64,000 bases of DNA from NCBI GenBank assembly GCA_006937955.1, contig SSNP01000025.1:2278561-2342560 (forward strand), given 5' to 3'. Below are positions 1-13,700 of the stretch, piece after piece; within the stretch, counting starts at the first letter, position 1; each line of letters begins with the position of its first letter. The DNA comes from Pachypanchax playfairii (Eukaryota; Chordata; Actinopteri; Cyprinodontiformes; Aplocheilidae). Made by a program: the position numbers and the translations under genes. The notes beneath the pieces were generated by a model. The model did not search any database, had not been told where the DNA came from, and worked only from the letters and a program-made list of their open reading frames with translations.

Positions 1-971
1 TAATACAATCAGCAGAACCACAGCTGCACCACCATGATGGCTAATTACATCATGGAGTCAGTGATAAAGTCTGGACAGGGCTGCTGGCTCTTTCTGGGAA
101 GATGAGGCACTTTTTGTTGCCTTTTAGCTTTTTTCTTCTCAAAGTTTAGTGGAAAAGCCATTAATGATTTTCCCGTCAACAAAGACGTGAATCTGCTTTG
201 GAAAGAGGAAGGCATGAAGTAACCAGATCTATAAAACAGGGTTCAAATAGTCCTGCTCGATCAGTTTATTTAAACAATCGAATGAATCACTCATTTACCA
301 GAATCTAACCTTCATGCCTGCTCAGTTTCAGGGGTTTGTAAATTTGAGTTATAGTGTTATAAATTATATGTTTCAGATCAATGTTACAAACTTGAATTAA
401 AGGGTTAAATCAGATGTTTTTAAGGGGATTTTTGTAAAACTGTTACGAACGATCGATATCTGTTATTGGCTCTTTGGATGACCTCAGCTTAGAGAAATGG
501 ATGCAGCTCTGACCAGATTAAAATAAAAACAGCTAATTGGAGTTGTTGGGCCTGTATTAAAACAGCTCCAATCAATTCACTCGAATGCTGCTCAGAAAGT
601 TTCTCACTGCCACAAAATGTTGCTTAATGTGGTGATTCTAGCAGAAATATTATGATATGCAACGTACCAGGCTGGAAGCTCCACAGCTGCTGCTAGTAAT
701 AAACCACAGAATTCTGTGTAAATAACCATTTACTCTCAAACCGATCTCTGTGTTCTGGTTTCTAAAATAACATTTGCATAAACTGCTTTGAAGTTTTTAA
801 GACCGGGGTGATTTTATAATGACATCTCTGATTATCTTTATTTCTCCAAACTAAGATTGTTTAAAGATTTACAACAAGTAATACACCACCTTCCTACAAA
901 CTCTACAGAAATGTAATCTATTACTTAACAGATAATAACTGACAATCTGATACTTTACATCTGTTAGTTAA

Positions 972-1050
972 TAAATGGTAAATGGCGTGTACTTGTATAG
1001 CGCTTTACTCAGGTCCTACGACCCCCAAAGCGCTTCACACTACAGTTGGA
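972..1050. repeat. Fish repeat fragment (TAAATGG..TGTACTTGTATAGCGC)
   Basis: The run ATGGTAAATGGCGTGTACTT, then GTATAGCGCTTTACTC and CAAAGCGCTTCACAC, is a recurring phrase in teleost genomes. Only the core is present here. Confidence 0.5.
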
Positions 1051-1224
1051 AAATAGTTGGAAACGCTTTTGTACACATTAAAAAAATAAAATTATTTTTA
1101 TTAGTGAACAAAATCTAGAATAATTTTATTTCTGTCAGTATTTTGAAAATGAAACACCAGAATCTAATTAAACTTTCTGATTTGCTGTCATATGCGTGTT
1201 CCTTACAGATAACTTTGCTCTCTT

Positions 1225-1640
1225 AAAAGTCGAACAGGGAGGTAGAGCTTTCCGTTATCAGGCTCCAGTCATGTGGAACCAGACAGACACTCTGTGAAGT
1301 TTTAGGAATAGACTTAAAATGTTAATTTTTTATCAATCATATAGTTAGTGTTAGCTTAAATTCTTCTGATCCATCCCTTTAGTTATGCTGCTTATAGTCT
1401 TAGACTACTAAATGACATACTGATGATATTTCTTCACTCTCCATGTTTGTATTCTTTATTGTTGCTTCCATTAACTTTAACTCTGTTTCTCTATCAGTAG
1501 AAATAAGTTATCCAACCCGTCTGTGACTTTTCTTGTATTTATATTTCTGTTTCCTGTTTGCCATATTGTTCTCTTTATTGTGCACAGCCTTTAAACAACT
1601 TGCCGTCGACTCCATGCAACCTGTTTTTTAGTTTTGTTGC
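1225..1640. repeat. Possible old interspersed repeat 3' region
   Basis: TGTGGAACCAGACAGACACT, CTGTGAAGTTTTAGGAATAG, CCATCCCTTTAGTTATGCTG and CTCTATCAGTAGAAATA resemble a repeat I recall from many fish genes. Divergence is high and the family is not certain. Confidence 0.3.
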
Positions 1641-3034
1641 CAGCAGGAATTTGATTCAGATTCTCCTGACAGATGGTCAGAAACCTTGTTAACAATCTAT
1701 TAATGACCATTTTTATTTTCTCCAGGTCAGAAACTCCAAAACAAAACAACACAATAAGAATTATAATAAAATAATGATGTGTAAGGCTATCCTTTAAATA
1801 ATAATAAGAGTTTCTCTGCGACCCCTAACAGGCGAGTCATCACTATTGCAGGCTGTGTGTCAACATTATGCTGCTTTTTTTTTAAGAGCAACTGGAGCTG
1901 AACAGCCGGGATGAAATCAGCAGATGTATTGATCTGGTCATGAAGGAGAGGATCTGGTTTCTCTCTAATCATTGAGAAATGAGAAGCTCTTTGGGTTGGA
2001 GTGTTTCTATCGGTGAAAAGGGCCAATCGAACGCAGCTCAGCCTCATCTGAAATTCATCTTTAATCTTTATGAATTATGAATTGAATTCTGTGGTTGAAA
2101 AAGAAACAGCATTTACATAACCCCTCTGACCAGCGCTTCATGTTTTATGTGTGCTGTGGCTCTGCTCTGCATTTTACAACAGATTCCTAGTTTTTATTCA
2201 CGTTTCTGTCCTTGTGCTTAAAGAATCCCAACAAAGCGTTTATGCATACAAGCAGAACAAATGCAAAAACGTAAATACGTTATGATATGTACATGTACAC
2301 ATACAGTGTGCACGTGTGGTTCCATTAGAATTGTTTGATTCTTGCAAGTCAACAGGAGAAAGTGAAGTCTGCTCCCTCTGGGCAGCATGATGAGTAAAGG
2401 TATTTTCAGACACAAAAAACGGTTTTAAATTTCAAATGGGATTTTCAGGAGAGATTGAAAAGAAGAAGCAAATCTGTGGAAAGCTTCGCAGCACTTTTTT
2501 TTTTTTACCCTTCCTTCTCCTTTTCTCTTCATCTTCTTTCTCTCCCTCTCTCTTGTCAACCTTTTCAAAAAGCATCTATATTCTCACACCAAGCTGTAGG
2601 GGCATCTTGTCATGTTGCTATGCTACCTGAATGTCAAGCAGAATGTCAGAGTGATGGCGGAGTGTGAATATAGTACAAAAAATTACAATAAAAGGAATTT
2701 CTTCTGATTGGAGAACCAGAAGAGGAAAAAACAAACAGCATAAACTATTAATGAGTTCCAAGGTCTTATACAGAAACAACAACACAAAATGGCTCATAAA
2801 TGTGAATAAAATTCATGAATCCTAAACAGATTCTTAAAAAAAGTCACAAAGGAATTTCTTTATTCTTTTTTTATTATTAAAGATGCACCAAGCGTCTAGT
2901 TTTAATTATCACAAAGTGTTCAATAACTTTAGCTCAAATCAGAAAATAAGAACAAAATTTAAACAAAACTTAATTCAGGGAGCATTTTCATCCAAATAAC
3001 TCTTAAGATACAGATTATTAAATATTTAGATCAG
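1641..3034. other. Intergenic, nothing recognised
   Basis: AT-rich sequence with a pyrimidine stretch at about 2494-2570. No exon-like ORFs. Bases 1-971 are similar. Confidence 0.5.
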
Positions 3035-3500
3035 ATGTAAGTGGGAGCTTGGACAGTTTGGACTGGAGGACTTATGGGATGATGGTGTTGAATGCTGAGC
3101 AGAAGTCTACGAACCTCATCCTGATGTACGTCCCTGCAGTGTCGAGGTGTCGCAGGATGCAACCTCATGGTCATCCACTGACCTGTTAGTCCTGTATGCA
3201 AACTGCAGGGGGTCCAGCGGGGTCCTGCGATGAACTTCAGATGGTTTAACAGCCTTTTAAAGGATTTCATGACCACAGATGAAGGGCGAGAGGTCTGTAG
3301 TCATCTAATCCTTGGATGGAAGATTTTTTTGGGATGATGGTGGAGGTTTTGAGGCAGGGGGGACTTTACAAAGCTCCAGTGAGGTGTTGAAGATTCTTGT
3401 GAAGATAAGGACCAACTGTTCTACACAGACCTTTAGGCAGGAAGGGGACACACTGTCTGCACCTGGAGCCTTCCTTTCTTTTGTTTCCTGAAGAGCTGAC
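3035..3500 (-). pseudogene. Decayed non-LTR retrotransposon reverse transcriptase (Rex1/L2-like)
   Basis: Read on the minus strand, three reverse transcriptase landmarks appear in the right order but in different frames: KAPGADSVS (about 3473-3447), LDPLQFAYRTNRSVDD (3217-3171) and FVDFCSAFNTIIP (3114-3076). The last carries the first catalytic Asp region of the polymerase. Stops and frameshifts between them mean the copy is dead. Rex1/L2-type elements are common in teleosts; the exact clade is inferred from motif wording. Confidence 0.75.
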
Positions 3501-3524
3501 GCACCTTGTCCTCACTGATCTTCA

Positions 3525-3700
3525 GAGCTGGTGTGTGTGGAGTTGGGAGGGGCAGTGGTGGTGAAGAACAATGGATGATATCCATACAGGTGGAAGGTGT
3601 GAAGGACATTTAAGCATTAAGATTAAGACTGATGATAAGGAACTAAGGCCAAACCCTGAAAAACAGCCCCAAACTACAATCTGTCCTCGCTCAACACTCC
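3525..3700 (-). mobile_element. Possible Tc1/mariner transposase scrap
   Basis: The minus strand encodes GQIVVWGCFSGFGLSSL at about 3683-3633, close to the VMVWGCFS...G.GPL segment of Tc1 transposases. Downstream similarity is weak and no terminal inverted repeats were found. It abuts the Rex1/L2-like fragment, suggesting nested insertions. Chance similarity is possible. Confidence 0.4.
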
Positions 3701-5094
3701 CAGCTGGCTCAGAGCAGTCAGACAGGTAACATTCTGCCAACATCAGTCAAACCCACCTACACACCTGTGTAGCTCCACAGATCTTATTTGTACTGCTCAG
3801 TGCTTTAGGCCGTTCTGTAGTGGACTCGGTCATGTGAGCAGTTGTCCAACTGTGGAAACTCATTCCTAAATGTTGGTGGAAGTTTGGAACTCTTCAGCAG
3901 TGTGTCGGTGACTCTTAAGCACCATTTATCTTCACAGCTGTTGTTCCTGCATCTTTTTACATGCTCTTCCATTTCAGGGCTGAGTTGCTGTTTGTTCTTA
4001 AATCCTCCCGTTTACTAATAATATCATTTACCTGGAAAATCCAGCAGCAACGAAACTTCACAAACTGTCCCTTTGTCTCGGTACCTCACCTGAAGTCACC
4101 GAGCTCTTCAGCTCCACACATCTCATGTTGAGTTCTGACAACAAGTCGGACAGAAACACCTGAGCTATACAACACACAGGTGAAGGTGTGTCCATACAGT
4201 CTCTGGTTTATCTGCTCTATATGATCATAGTTAACAGTAACAATGATTTTAATTAAAACGTGTCAAATCAGAGAGAAACCGAGTGTTCTGGGAGACAAAA
4301 AGCGAAAGTAACTGGAGCAAATATTTTAATTTATTCTCAAACAGGAAGTAAAGTTAACCAAAATGTAGAAACTAGAATCAAACACAAGATGAGAAAACTA
4401 AAGAACAAAGCAGCCGCATGAGATGATATAATCAGACCGTGACATCAACATGAGAACAAAGCAATAAACACATTAATAACACACGGACGTCCATCACCTG
4501 GAACATCTGAGAAGTTGACTGGAATGAAGCTGAAGGTCATTTCAGTCAATATAAGAAGAATTTCACTACCTAGTTATTCAGTCAGTTCATTTAGCTTGAT
4601 GCTATTCAGACGTTCTCAGCTCCGTCATTATTATTCAGATTTCATTCAGATGAGAGAAGATGATGAAGAAAGTTAATGAGGAGATCAGTGGTTTGGGAGA
4701 GTCTGGAATCGAGCCACCGGGTCATTTAGCAAATGAAAAACGGGGACAAACACCTGAAGTTCTGAGATGTTCTGAGATGTTCTGGTAACATGAAAATGTC
4801 TGACAAAGAGAAGCTTGAATCCTGCTGGAAGTTCTTAAAGTTGAAAGAAAAACAGGTCTTAATGGTTGATGCTCTTTTTCTTTAACATTTCGAGTTGCAG
4901 TGAAGCATCATGATGTGCAACAATGCAGAAGTCTAACAAAGTCCCAAAGCTTCGTGTTGAAACTGTAAAATGGGTTGATGGCACAGTTTTTCACGCTGAT
5001 CCTTCCTGGAGTTGCGTAAGCTCATCCAGCTCTTCTCAACATAAAAGACTCCAGCAGCTGCGTTAAATTGGACAGAAGAGGAATGGATTGAAAA

Positions 5095-5520
5095 CTGATT
5101 CGGCTGTGTCGGTTACGTCTTCCTCTTATCCCAGACTAATTAGAAACTCCTCTCTCACTTCATGGACCAAATTAGAAATTTGTTTTCGATCTTGTCTCAG
5201 CCGTTGCAGTTTTGTTTTTCTTTTGTTTTGGAGGAATTGGGATGCATTTCTCTGTAGCATCGAGGATCTCAATCTCATTTTCTGCTCTGAATTACCGTCT
5301 AATGAATATAAGGTTTTAGATTTGGAGGCAGGCAGGCTAGCTAATGGCTTTGTTAGTTTGTTGAGTAGCATGCCACACTCATTATTGCTTTCAACACTGT
5401 GATTAACTTGATTTGCCCGGCAAATCCATCAGAGAGAAGATGATGTGCTCACATATATAAATGCACGCATGCCCGTAATGTAATTATCTGATTTAATAAG
5501 TTATTAATACAGTCTGTGGC
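5095..5520. promoter_or_regulatory. Conserved-looking noncoding block
   Basis: Several homeodomain-type cores sit together: CTAATTAG, AATTAG, CTAATGG, TAATTATCTGATTTAATAAG. Sequence complexity is higher than in the flanks. An open frame across it (5088-5402) has no recognisable domain and no splice support. Only comparison with other fish could show whether it is conserved. Confidence 0.25.
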
Positions 5521-7499
5521 TCGGTTGGAAATAGAAAAGTGGACGGCTGAAAACACTAAAGCAGCTGATGATCATGTTGTGATTGATTTTAATTTTATTT
5601 TATAAGAGAACATGATGTTACAACAGTGACTAACAGGTAAAGAGAGTTACTCAGGGACGGGGATGATGAGGAAAATAAAAGACAGATATCATGGCCTTGC
5701 TTTTCTCTTCTTCCAAAAGCCTCCATAAGGTTTCTCATTATTCCTTTAAAGATTATTTTTACAGCATATCTGCTTTACTGGACCAGCAATGAAAGAAGAA
5801 GGGAGGAATAATGGAGCAGGAGAAAGGATTCTGAGCAGGATTTCAGCTCACACAGCCTCAAGGACATCACATATTGTATCATTATTCTAGGAAACAATTT
5901 TTTAAAGTGCTGAAACTGAGAATGTAACATAACAAAGGCTCTTGAGAAACATATGAAGCATGCAACAACAATAAGTGTATTCTGAGTTGATGGTTTGTGG
6001 GTAAAACCTCACTCAGGAGGTGAGGAGGATATGACCAGCGCTCTCCGATGACACAGATGCTCATATTGGTGTTTTGTAGCACGAGCAGCTTCACAGTTTT
6101 CTGATGAGATGAAATGATGATGTGGGTTTGTGCTCGGCTCTTTTCATCTTTGATAAATGTCTAAGGGAGGTCCCTAAACGTCACCTTAATGGTGTCACCG
6201 TGGTGATTATCAAGCGTCCTGGCTTCCTCATTGAGCTTGAGGCTGTCACCAGAAATGTCAGATGCGTCCCGAGTTACTAGTTATTAGAAGATTTAACTGC
6301 AGAGCGGACAGCTGTGGAGATCCGTCTTTAAGGTTAGCCATCTGGACACAGACCAGGACTGCTCGAGGTGTTTGTACCAGAACAACGTGCAGTCCAATGA
6401 AATCCTCCAATCAGATTTCAGCAGCGCACAAACCTCTGGAAGATGTTGTAGAAACATCTGAATGTCTCAGTCCAGCAAGATTCATCATTTTCATCAATTA
6501 TTAACAAATCAGAAGTTTTCATTTTTTTTTGTTTGTTTTTTGTTCTTGGATTGTTGTAGAACAGATCCTCCATGATGAAACAGGAAGTGAACATCGAAAC
6601 GAGAAGCCATCTTCACTTCAGCTTCCAACTAACAGTCACTTTTATGATGTTAGTGGTTTAAAGTCTATAATGAGAAATAAATACTGAGATGAGAAAAAGC
6701 AACATGCAGATAAAGACTCTGAAGGCCTGGAGTTGTCCTCATAAAGATAGTAAAGATTTGTTTCTGAAATTCTTCATTTTCAGCATATAAAGGTAAAAAC
6801 TAAAACATTTGCATGTGCAGACAGCAGAAGAAGTTTGTTTTGGAACATATCTGTGTCAGTGTGGACAGAGCTTCAGCCTTGTTAAACAAAGGTGTAAATG
6901 AAAACAGTCGTTGTGTTGCAAAATGTTTTTCCTCTGTTAGTTCAGCATTCAGCTCCTAAAAACCTTCACGTGATGCAAAGAAAATGAAATATCTATTTCA
7001 TTTATTCAATGAGGCCAGTGAAACGACATAAAATGCTTGATTTGACAGGAAGCTCCCGACCAGCTCTGAAAACTCAGCTGTCCATATTTTTTAAAGCTTT
7101 TCCTTCAGCAGTCCAAATCCTTTACGAAACCTGGACTTGTGAATAAAAAACTCATCGCCATCTCCTGTTGGCTCCTCATTTCCACCCCTACAGCCTTAAC
7201 ACCTGCCTGCCAGGAAGTACATGAAGGTCACGTGGAGGGTAATGTGTGCGTGTCGAGCGCACATACAGCATCTGCCCTGCATGAATTTAGTTCTGATTTG
7301 GAAACACATACACGGACATGAGTAGAAACACACCAACACGCCCGAAAAATGTAAGTTTAATGAGCGAAGTCTGGAGCTTCTCTTCTCACCTGTCACCTCT
7401 CATTAGACTGTGGCATGGCGACTGACCTTGGTCGTCTTTCCTGGGGCCGCACTGCTGAGCTGTGTGTGTGTGTGTCTGTGAGTTTGTGTTAATTCAGGA

Positions 7500-7690
7500 G
7501 AAGGGGCCGCCTCGCCCTAATGATGTGGCTGTGAAATCGGGCCCAAGCCCAGCACCATCTCTCATTACGCCTCTCCAAATTCATTTGCTCCGTCGGTTCT
7601 GCCTGCTCATGCATGCGCCGCACGCCGCGCCGCTCATGTGGCTTCGCTTGTACCTGCTGTTTGGCGACATCTAGTTCACAAGTACAGACG
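7500..7690. promoter_or_regulatory. GC-richer island in AT-rich intergenic DNA
   Basis: Contains several CpGs (GCCGCACGCCGCGCCGC), CTAATGATG and CTCATTACG. Nothing coding recognised. It could be a small CpG island or a regulatory element. Confidence 0.25.
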
Positions 7691-7876
7691 CAGCTACACA
7701 TGTTAAAACACACCTGGGTGGAATTATTCAGAATGAAAACTGAAGCTGTTTTTTTCTTTGTTGCTTCCATAAATGCTTTTATTTAAAATGTGGATCAAAG
7801 GAACAATAATCACATGTTGTCTGCTGTGGGACCAGAGCAGATCTACAGCTCAGGTACAGGCTCAACAGATCCCAGA

Positions 7877-8072
7877 TCCTACAAAATAAAACTATATTCT
7901 ACAAAATAAAACTTCACAAACTAGACTCTATAAAGTAAAACTATATTCTGCAACATAAAACTAGATTCTATAAAATAAAACTACAGTCTACAAAAAAAGT
8001 TAGATTCTACAAAATAAAATGTCAGGTTTTTCAAAATAAAACAGATTATACAAAGTAAAACTACACATTTCA
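7877..8072. repeat. Degenerate minisatellite, about 18-22 bp unit
   Basis: Roughly ten tandem units of the form ATTCTACAAAATAAAACTA, with substitutions and length changes between units. No ORF. Strongly A-rich on the plus strand. Confidence 0.75.
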
Positions 8073-9916
8073 TAAAGTAAGAACTGTAAAAAAAATAAAT
8101 AAATAAATAAGAGGACTTTTTGTTGAAATGTAATTTCTGTAACATTTATGACTAAAGCTCTATTTTAATGTGTATTAAGGTTGTTTACCTATTTGTTTGG
8201 ACACTTTTTTACTTGCGTAAAACATCTGGATATTCCACAACTGCATGTTTAAATTCATGTAGTAACTGATTCCAGCAGCTGCATCAAAATCATTTGTTGC
8301 AGTTTTTTAAACAGAGCTGATTTTACCTGATTCAGTAATGCTAAGTTCAAAAACAGCAATAAAAACTTTCTATCATGAACAGTATGTCACAAAATGCAGA
8401 TCTATTTAGCATTTCTTTAAATTTAGTTTGAATATTTGAAATTTAACGATATAAGTAAGTTAACTAACATCTGTCTTAGATTGAAACCACATCTTTAAAT
8501 CCTCCTGGTGAAATGAAGACCTTAATCTGATTTCCATTGAGTCCTTGTTCAGGCTCAAGGAGTGAAGTTCCTGTTGTGTTGCTGTTTGGATGTAGAGAAG
8601 CATCTACATATGAATCACATAGAGATTACTTTAGAAATCAGCTCTTAAAATGAGTAAAAAGTGTCAGATTTCATTGATTAAATATGATGCTGTAATCTGA
8701 TGCAGATTAATGTGTGTGTCCTCTGACAGAAATAACACGCATCTGTGTGTTTTATAATCTGATGCCATCAGCTGAAATCCGTGGACCTCAGACATGACTG
8801 AATCTTCTCCAAACCGGTCACACCAGTAAAAGATAAAAGTGTGGTGTAGTGTGGGGGTGTCCTTGTCCTGGTGGGGGATGGGACTGACTGACGTCCACAT
8901 GAAGTATCTCCTCTGGTGACCTTGACAGTTCTAATCCAACAGGACAAGCAAAAGAAACGACTCTGTTCTCTAAAAATAGATTCTGTTTGGGATTAACGGT
9001 GTCAGAAATCAGATTTTCATTTTAATTTCAATCCCAAGGAATTCTACGTGTATAGCAGGACATACAGACATACGTGTCAGAGGTTTTACTCTTTCTACAT
9101 GTTATCTGATCTTCTGCATGTGTGTGCTAATATGTGTGTGTGTGTTTGCCATGACAACAAACAGATGGTATAATGACATCATGCACACTAGGGTTGTACT
9201 CTCTAAAAACTCAGTGTTGGAGGGAAAAATTAGGACGAGGCAACATGAGAGCGCCCGTTTATCTAAAACCAGATTCTGAAAAATAAAAGCTTTAGCTCAG
9301 GTTTGTATTATGAAATGCCGCCCAGGTTTCAGCTCCTCGTCTTCTGTTACAAATGTCAGCGCTGCCAGTTAACCGGACTTGAAATGATGCGGCTCGTCTT
9401 TCTCAGCCGCTTTCTGCCATGTTCTCCTTCATTTGTTAAGGTTGCCCCGAGCACCTGAGTTCCTATTTTATGAGCATCTCTTCTTCTCCCTCCTCTGTTC
9501 TCAGCTTCTCTCATCTCACCGAGCAGGAGAAACCTGTCACCACTCAGCATTAGTATGCTCTTTTCATATCTCTGCTTCTTTCTCTCTCTTTCTCCTTCAG
9601 CTCTTCTTTTTCTTCCCAGCAAACATAAAAATAGTTTATGCCTCTGACAAGAAAATGCCTCTAATCCTGAGGTTTGTTGGAGAGCAAACAGACGCAATTG
9701 GCCACTTATTATTCTGTGTAGAATTTTCTATGTGGGGTGTTTGTGGTATCCATGGCAACAAAGTAGGATACACACACATACACGCTGCTCCAGTCACTGT
9801 GCAGAATGGGAGAAGAGAGGATGAAAAGAGGCGATAAAATAACACACTTACTGAAACGCACGGGACAAGCTATAACCTGTTAGTTCGGTAACTGTTGTGT
9901 TGTAAATGTGTCCCTC

Positions 9917-9920
<4 letters not shown>

Positions 9921-9968
<48 letters not shown>
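9921..9968. repeat. (TG)24 microsatellite
   Basis: Uninterrupted 48-bp dinucleotide run ending in CGCGC. A looser TG/TA tract follows at 10132-10178. Confidence 0.95.
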
Positions 9969-9975
<7 letters not shown>

Positions 9976-10747
9976 ATGACTGTTAGGTTTCACACAATCT
10001 GATTTCTTTGATTGCATCCTTGTGTGTGTGTAATGTGAGTGGAGATTGTGAGAATGGAGAAAAAGAGACGCAGGTGTACATTTGTGTCTTAATGCACGTG
10101 TGTTCACTTATAGATTCAGGTGCATTTGATGGTGTGTGTGTATATATGTGTGTATGTGTGTGTGTATGTGTGTGTGTAAATACCTCATGGAGTTTATTTA
10201 TGCCAGGCCAAGTCTTTTACGTGTGCAGTATCTTTTCACCGGCCTGCTCAGACATCCGCACTTCATCTAACACCATGAAATCAATAAAAAGGCTTCAGAG
10301 AGGTGTGAAGATTGAGCTGCGGTCAAAATACTTTACATGCCAAAATCATCTGGGAGGAACGAGGGCAAGTTTAGAATTTCTTGGGAAGAAAACTGCAGTT
10401 TGATCAATTGTATAGTTTTGAAACTAATTTTGGAAGTGACTTGGAATAAGTTTCCACCTTCCAGTTTTAGCTTCAATCGTTGTTTTTTCTTATTTCAGTT
10501 TTATTTCTTTTTCTCCCTCAAACCTGATGAAATCAGAGGGATTTCATGTTAGCTGTGTTAGCTGTGTTAGCTTTAGTAGCTTTGTTATGAGTCTGGCACA
10601 CTGAAACCAACTGGATAAAATGAGCTTGATTTTTCTTTAATTAGAACTTGTCTTTAAATAACGTATGTTTACATTATTTCTTCTTTAATCCAGTTTTTGG
10701 GTACATAATAGTTTAATATCACGGCAGCTTTTGATCCGTTGGACTCA

Positions 10748-10793
10748 AGGTGAAAGGTCACAGGGTTTATTAGTCATTCAAGGTCAAAGGTCA
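10748..10793 (+). promoter_or_regulatory. Pair of DR1 nuclear-receptor half-site repeats
   Basis: AGGTGA-A-AGGTCA (10748-10760) and a perfect AGGTCA-A-AGGTCA (10781-10793). DR1 spacing suits RXR heterodimers, HNF4 or COUP-TF. Motif evidence only; the 40 kb around it holds no gene except myt1 downstream. Confidence 0.4.
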
Positions 10794-10799
10794 AAGTCT

Positions 10800-13700
10800 A
10801 ACCCTACAGAATAATGTTTATTTAAGCTTCCACGTGTGAAGACAGCAGAGTGTGGGGGTCAACTCATCCTAGAATGTTGAAGAAAATTGTTTTTTTAGAC
10901 AGTTCTGTGCAAAAGTCTTGAGTCACACACAAAAAAGCCAAGTGTCACATAGTGGCTGGTTCAAATCCCGCTCTCTTCCTGTAAATGAACGGGGCTTAGT
11001 AAAGAATAAAAAATTAACCTTTGATAACTTTTTATCATATTTTGTCTCTTGTTGTAGTCCTTATCTTCTATCTGTATGTTTAAATATTCATGTTTCTAAT
11101 GAGCAGAAATTTGAGTTATTTAGTTCTTGAAAGCACCGTGACTGTGTTCTGCACCGTGTTCTGCCTCCAAACATACAACATGGCTGCTCTGTAAACAGGG
11201 TATTTTGGCTTCACCTTTCATAACAGCAGGTGGAGACATTTGGTCTACTTTTATATGTCAACAAGTTTGACAAACATAAATAGTATTTTGCACCAGGAAG
11301 GTGAATCTGGCACTTTCGATCCTCCATACATGTTCTGCCTCGTTATTAAAAATGATCTTTTCCTGTGTTTGACACCCTGCAGTTCCCTGCTGGTCAGGAC
11401 TGGAAACTAAATCTTCTTAATACAACATCACTGTAAAATCTGTGAGGCGTTCGCTGCAAGTTAAAGTACAGGAAATGTTAAATTACAGCGATAGAGCTCA
11501 AAGAAAATAACAGTAACTCAGTTTGACCTACGTGCATCTGCAGGCCCCTAACCCTTATTTTCACCCCAGTTCAAACCCACCCGCTGATTAAAGCTAAGAC
11601 GTATCCTGCTACACAGGACAGGGATCAATAAGTGAATTAGACTCCACTTTAAGGTTTCTTTCTGGCCAGCCTGCACCAAAACCAGCTGTCTGGGATAATG
11701 GGTTTGGACATGTGGGAAGCTTGGGGACAAAGAGGCTTTAAAGGAGTGAAATATGTTTACTGCTGTGGCACATTATCTCGACACTCCGGTCCAGATCTGA
11801 CAGTTTGTGACACTGGAAGGGATGATGCACTTTTCCAAAGCTCATTCACGTTGCCCTCAGAGCAGATGGATATTTCAGTTGTCCTCTTACTATCAGACTC
11901 TTAGCAGGGTGCTTCTCACTCACAGTCAAGACAACTGTTGTTGTTGATGTGGTCTTAATGTTTCTTTATCTGAAGTTGCATTTATCTATTTTTTTTAACT
12001 TTTCGTTTATTTAATGCCCTTCTTTTTTAAAGATAACTTTAAAGTGTCTCCTCATACTGTTTTAATCCAACTCTCTTACAATTGGAGCACAAGTTAGCAG
12101 ATTTACAGAGGCGTTGTTCGTTGTCAAATAAATGAAGAATCCCATTGACTTCTTTTGTTTGACTGATATGTTTCTCAGTTCCAGCTGATCAGCTGATGCT
12201 GCGTCTCTCTCTGTCTCTGTGTATCAGTTTGTCAGTGTGACGGATTTTCAGTCAGTCAGATCAGTGCAGCTGACTGCAGGATTCTGCATCGCGTCAAAAC
12301 TGAAAAAATTCACTGAATAAGACAAATAGACCATCGTGGCACAGACGTGTAGAACTACCTTTTTGTGCTATAAAATACAGAAAACCACCTGTTTTAATCA
12401 ACAGTATCAGCGTATTTGTCTGTGATCCGCGCCATTTTGAATGCACGCAAAGCACTATGGGATATGCAGTCAATGCCCCATAACTGTCCAGTGTATCTTT
12501 TTATCTGACTGCATCACATTACAAACATCCTCATCATTTCAAAACAAAAAACAGTTACAGTAAATGACAGAAGCTCCAACAGCTGACTAATAAATTTCAA
12601 CACCAAACTGTTAAATGTAGATTAAAGTGAACAATCAAACCTGTAAACAATCCAACCTGAACTCTGAAGGTTTTTTTTACCAGTATTTTTATATTTTACT
12701 GGTTTCTCTTGATTTTTTCAACAATTAAAGGATTTTTATTGAAACAAATATAGATCCAGGTAAAGTAAACAGACTGAATTTGAAGCTTGATGAAACCAAA
12801 AACAAAGCAGAGGAGCTCGGAAGAGACACAGCGAGACACATTTAAAAATGTGAGGACCAAGCAACAACCCTAGGTTCTCTTCTGAGAACCAGGACAAAAA
12901 TATTATGTGCACCCCTGATTATATTCAACCATATCTAAATATATTTAATAGATAATGGATGTTTTATTTCTGGTAGCTGTTATATCGGTTGATTTTATAC
13001 ACATGATGCCATTGGTGGATGACTGAGAAGCATGTGATTTGTATCCTGGTATCTGATTGGCTCAGATCAACATGTGGTTACCCTATATATAATTTGTTTT
13101 AAGACACGTTCATCAAATAAATCAAAATGTACCAGCATTTTTGTAAAAGTATTAGTCAGGAAGTGATTAATCAGGACAACCAGGCAAATTATAGATTTTT
13201 TTCCAATTATAAATTAATTTCCATAAAGAAGGAAGATGTTTCAGATGTGCTTAAATTAATGCAGACACTTTTTAAATATATCTTTTTTTAACTTTCAGCT
13301 GACAGACCATTAATAACTAATAACCAACTGATAAATCAATTAAACAAATACCTAACAGGGAAAAAAGTGTCTCTTTTTGTTTATACCAACAACTATAGGA
13401 CAAATTTACATTAATAATGATAGAATTACTGATCATTCCACTTTTTCAGTCCTGTACACCTGGTAAAACCCAACCCCCCCAAAAAAGTTACTTTTTATGA
13501 AACAGAATTGAAATCTTTTTATAATTTCTGTGCTTGATGTCACACTTTAAACTCATTTAAACATTTGAATGTAAAACTTCTGTTGAAGTGCGGCCTCGTC
13601 CCACTCAGAGATCCTGAATCCTGCCTGTTCTCGACTCGTCTCCTGTCTGCAGGAACGTTCGTCACTTGTTACGGTGCGTCGGTGTTGGTGCCATGTTCTC

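Noticed and set aside
9433..9837. 134-codon plus-strand frame
   Set aside because: Low-complexity hydrophobic composition, no domain, no splice context. Overlapped by an equally long minus-strand frame.
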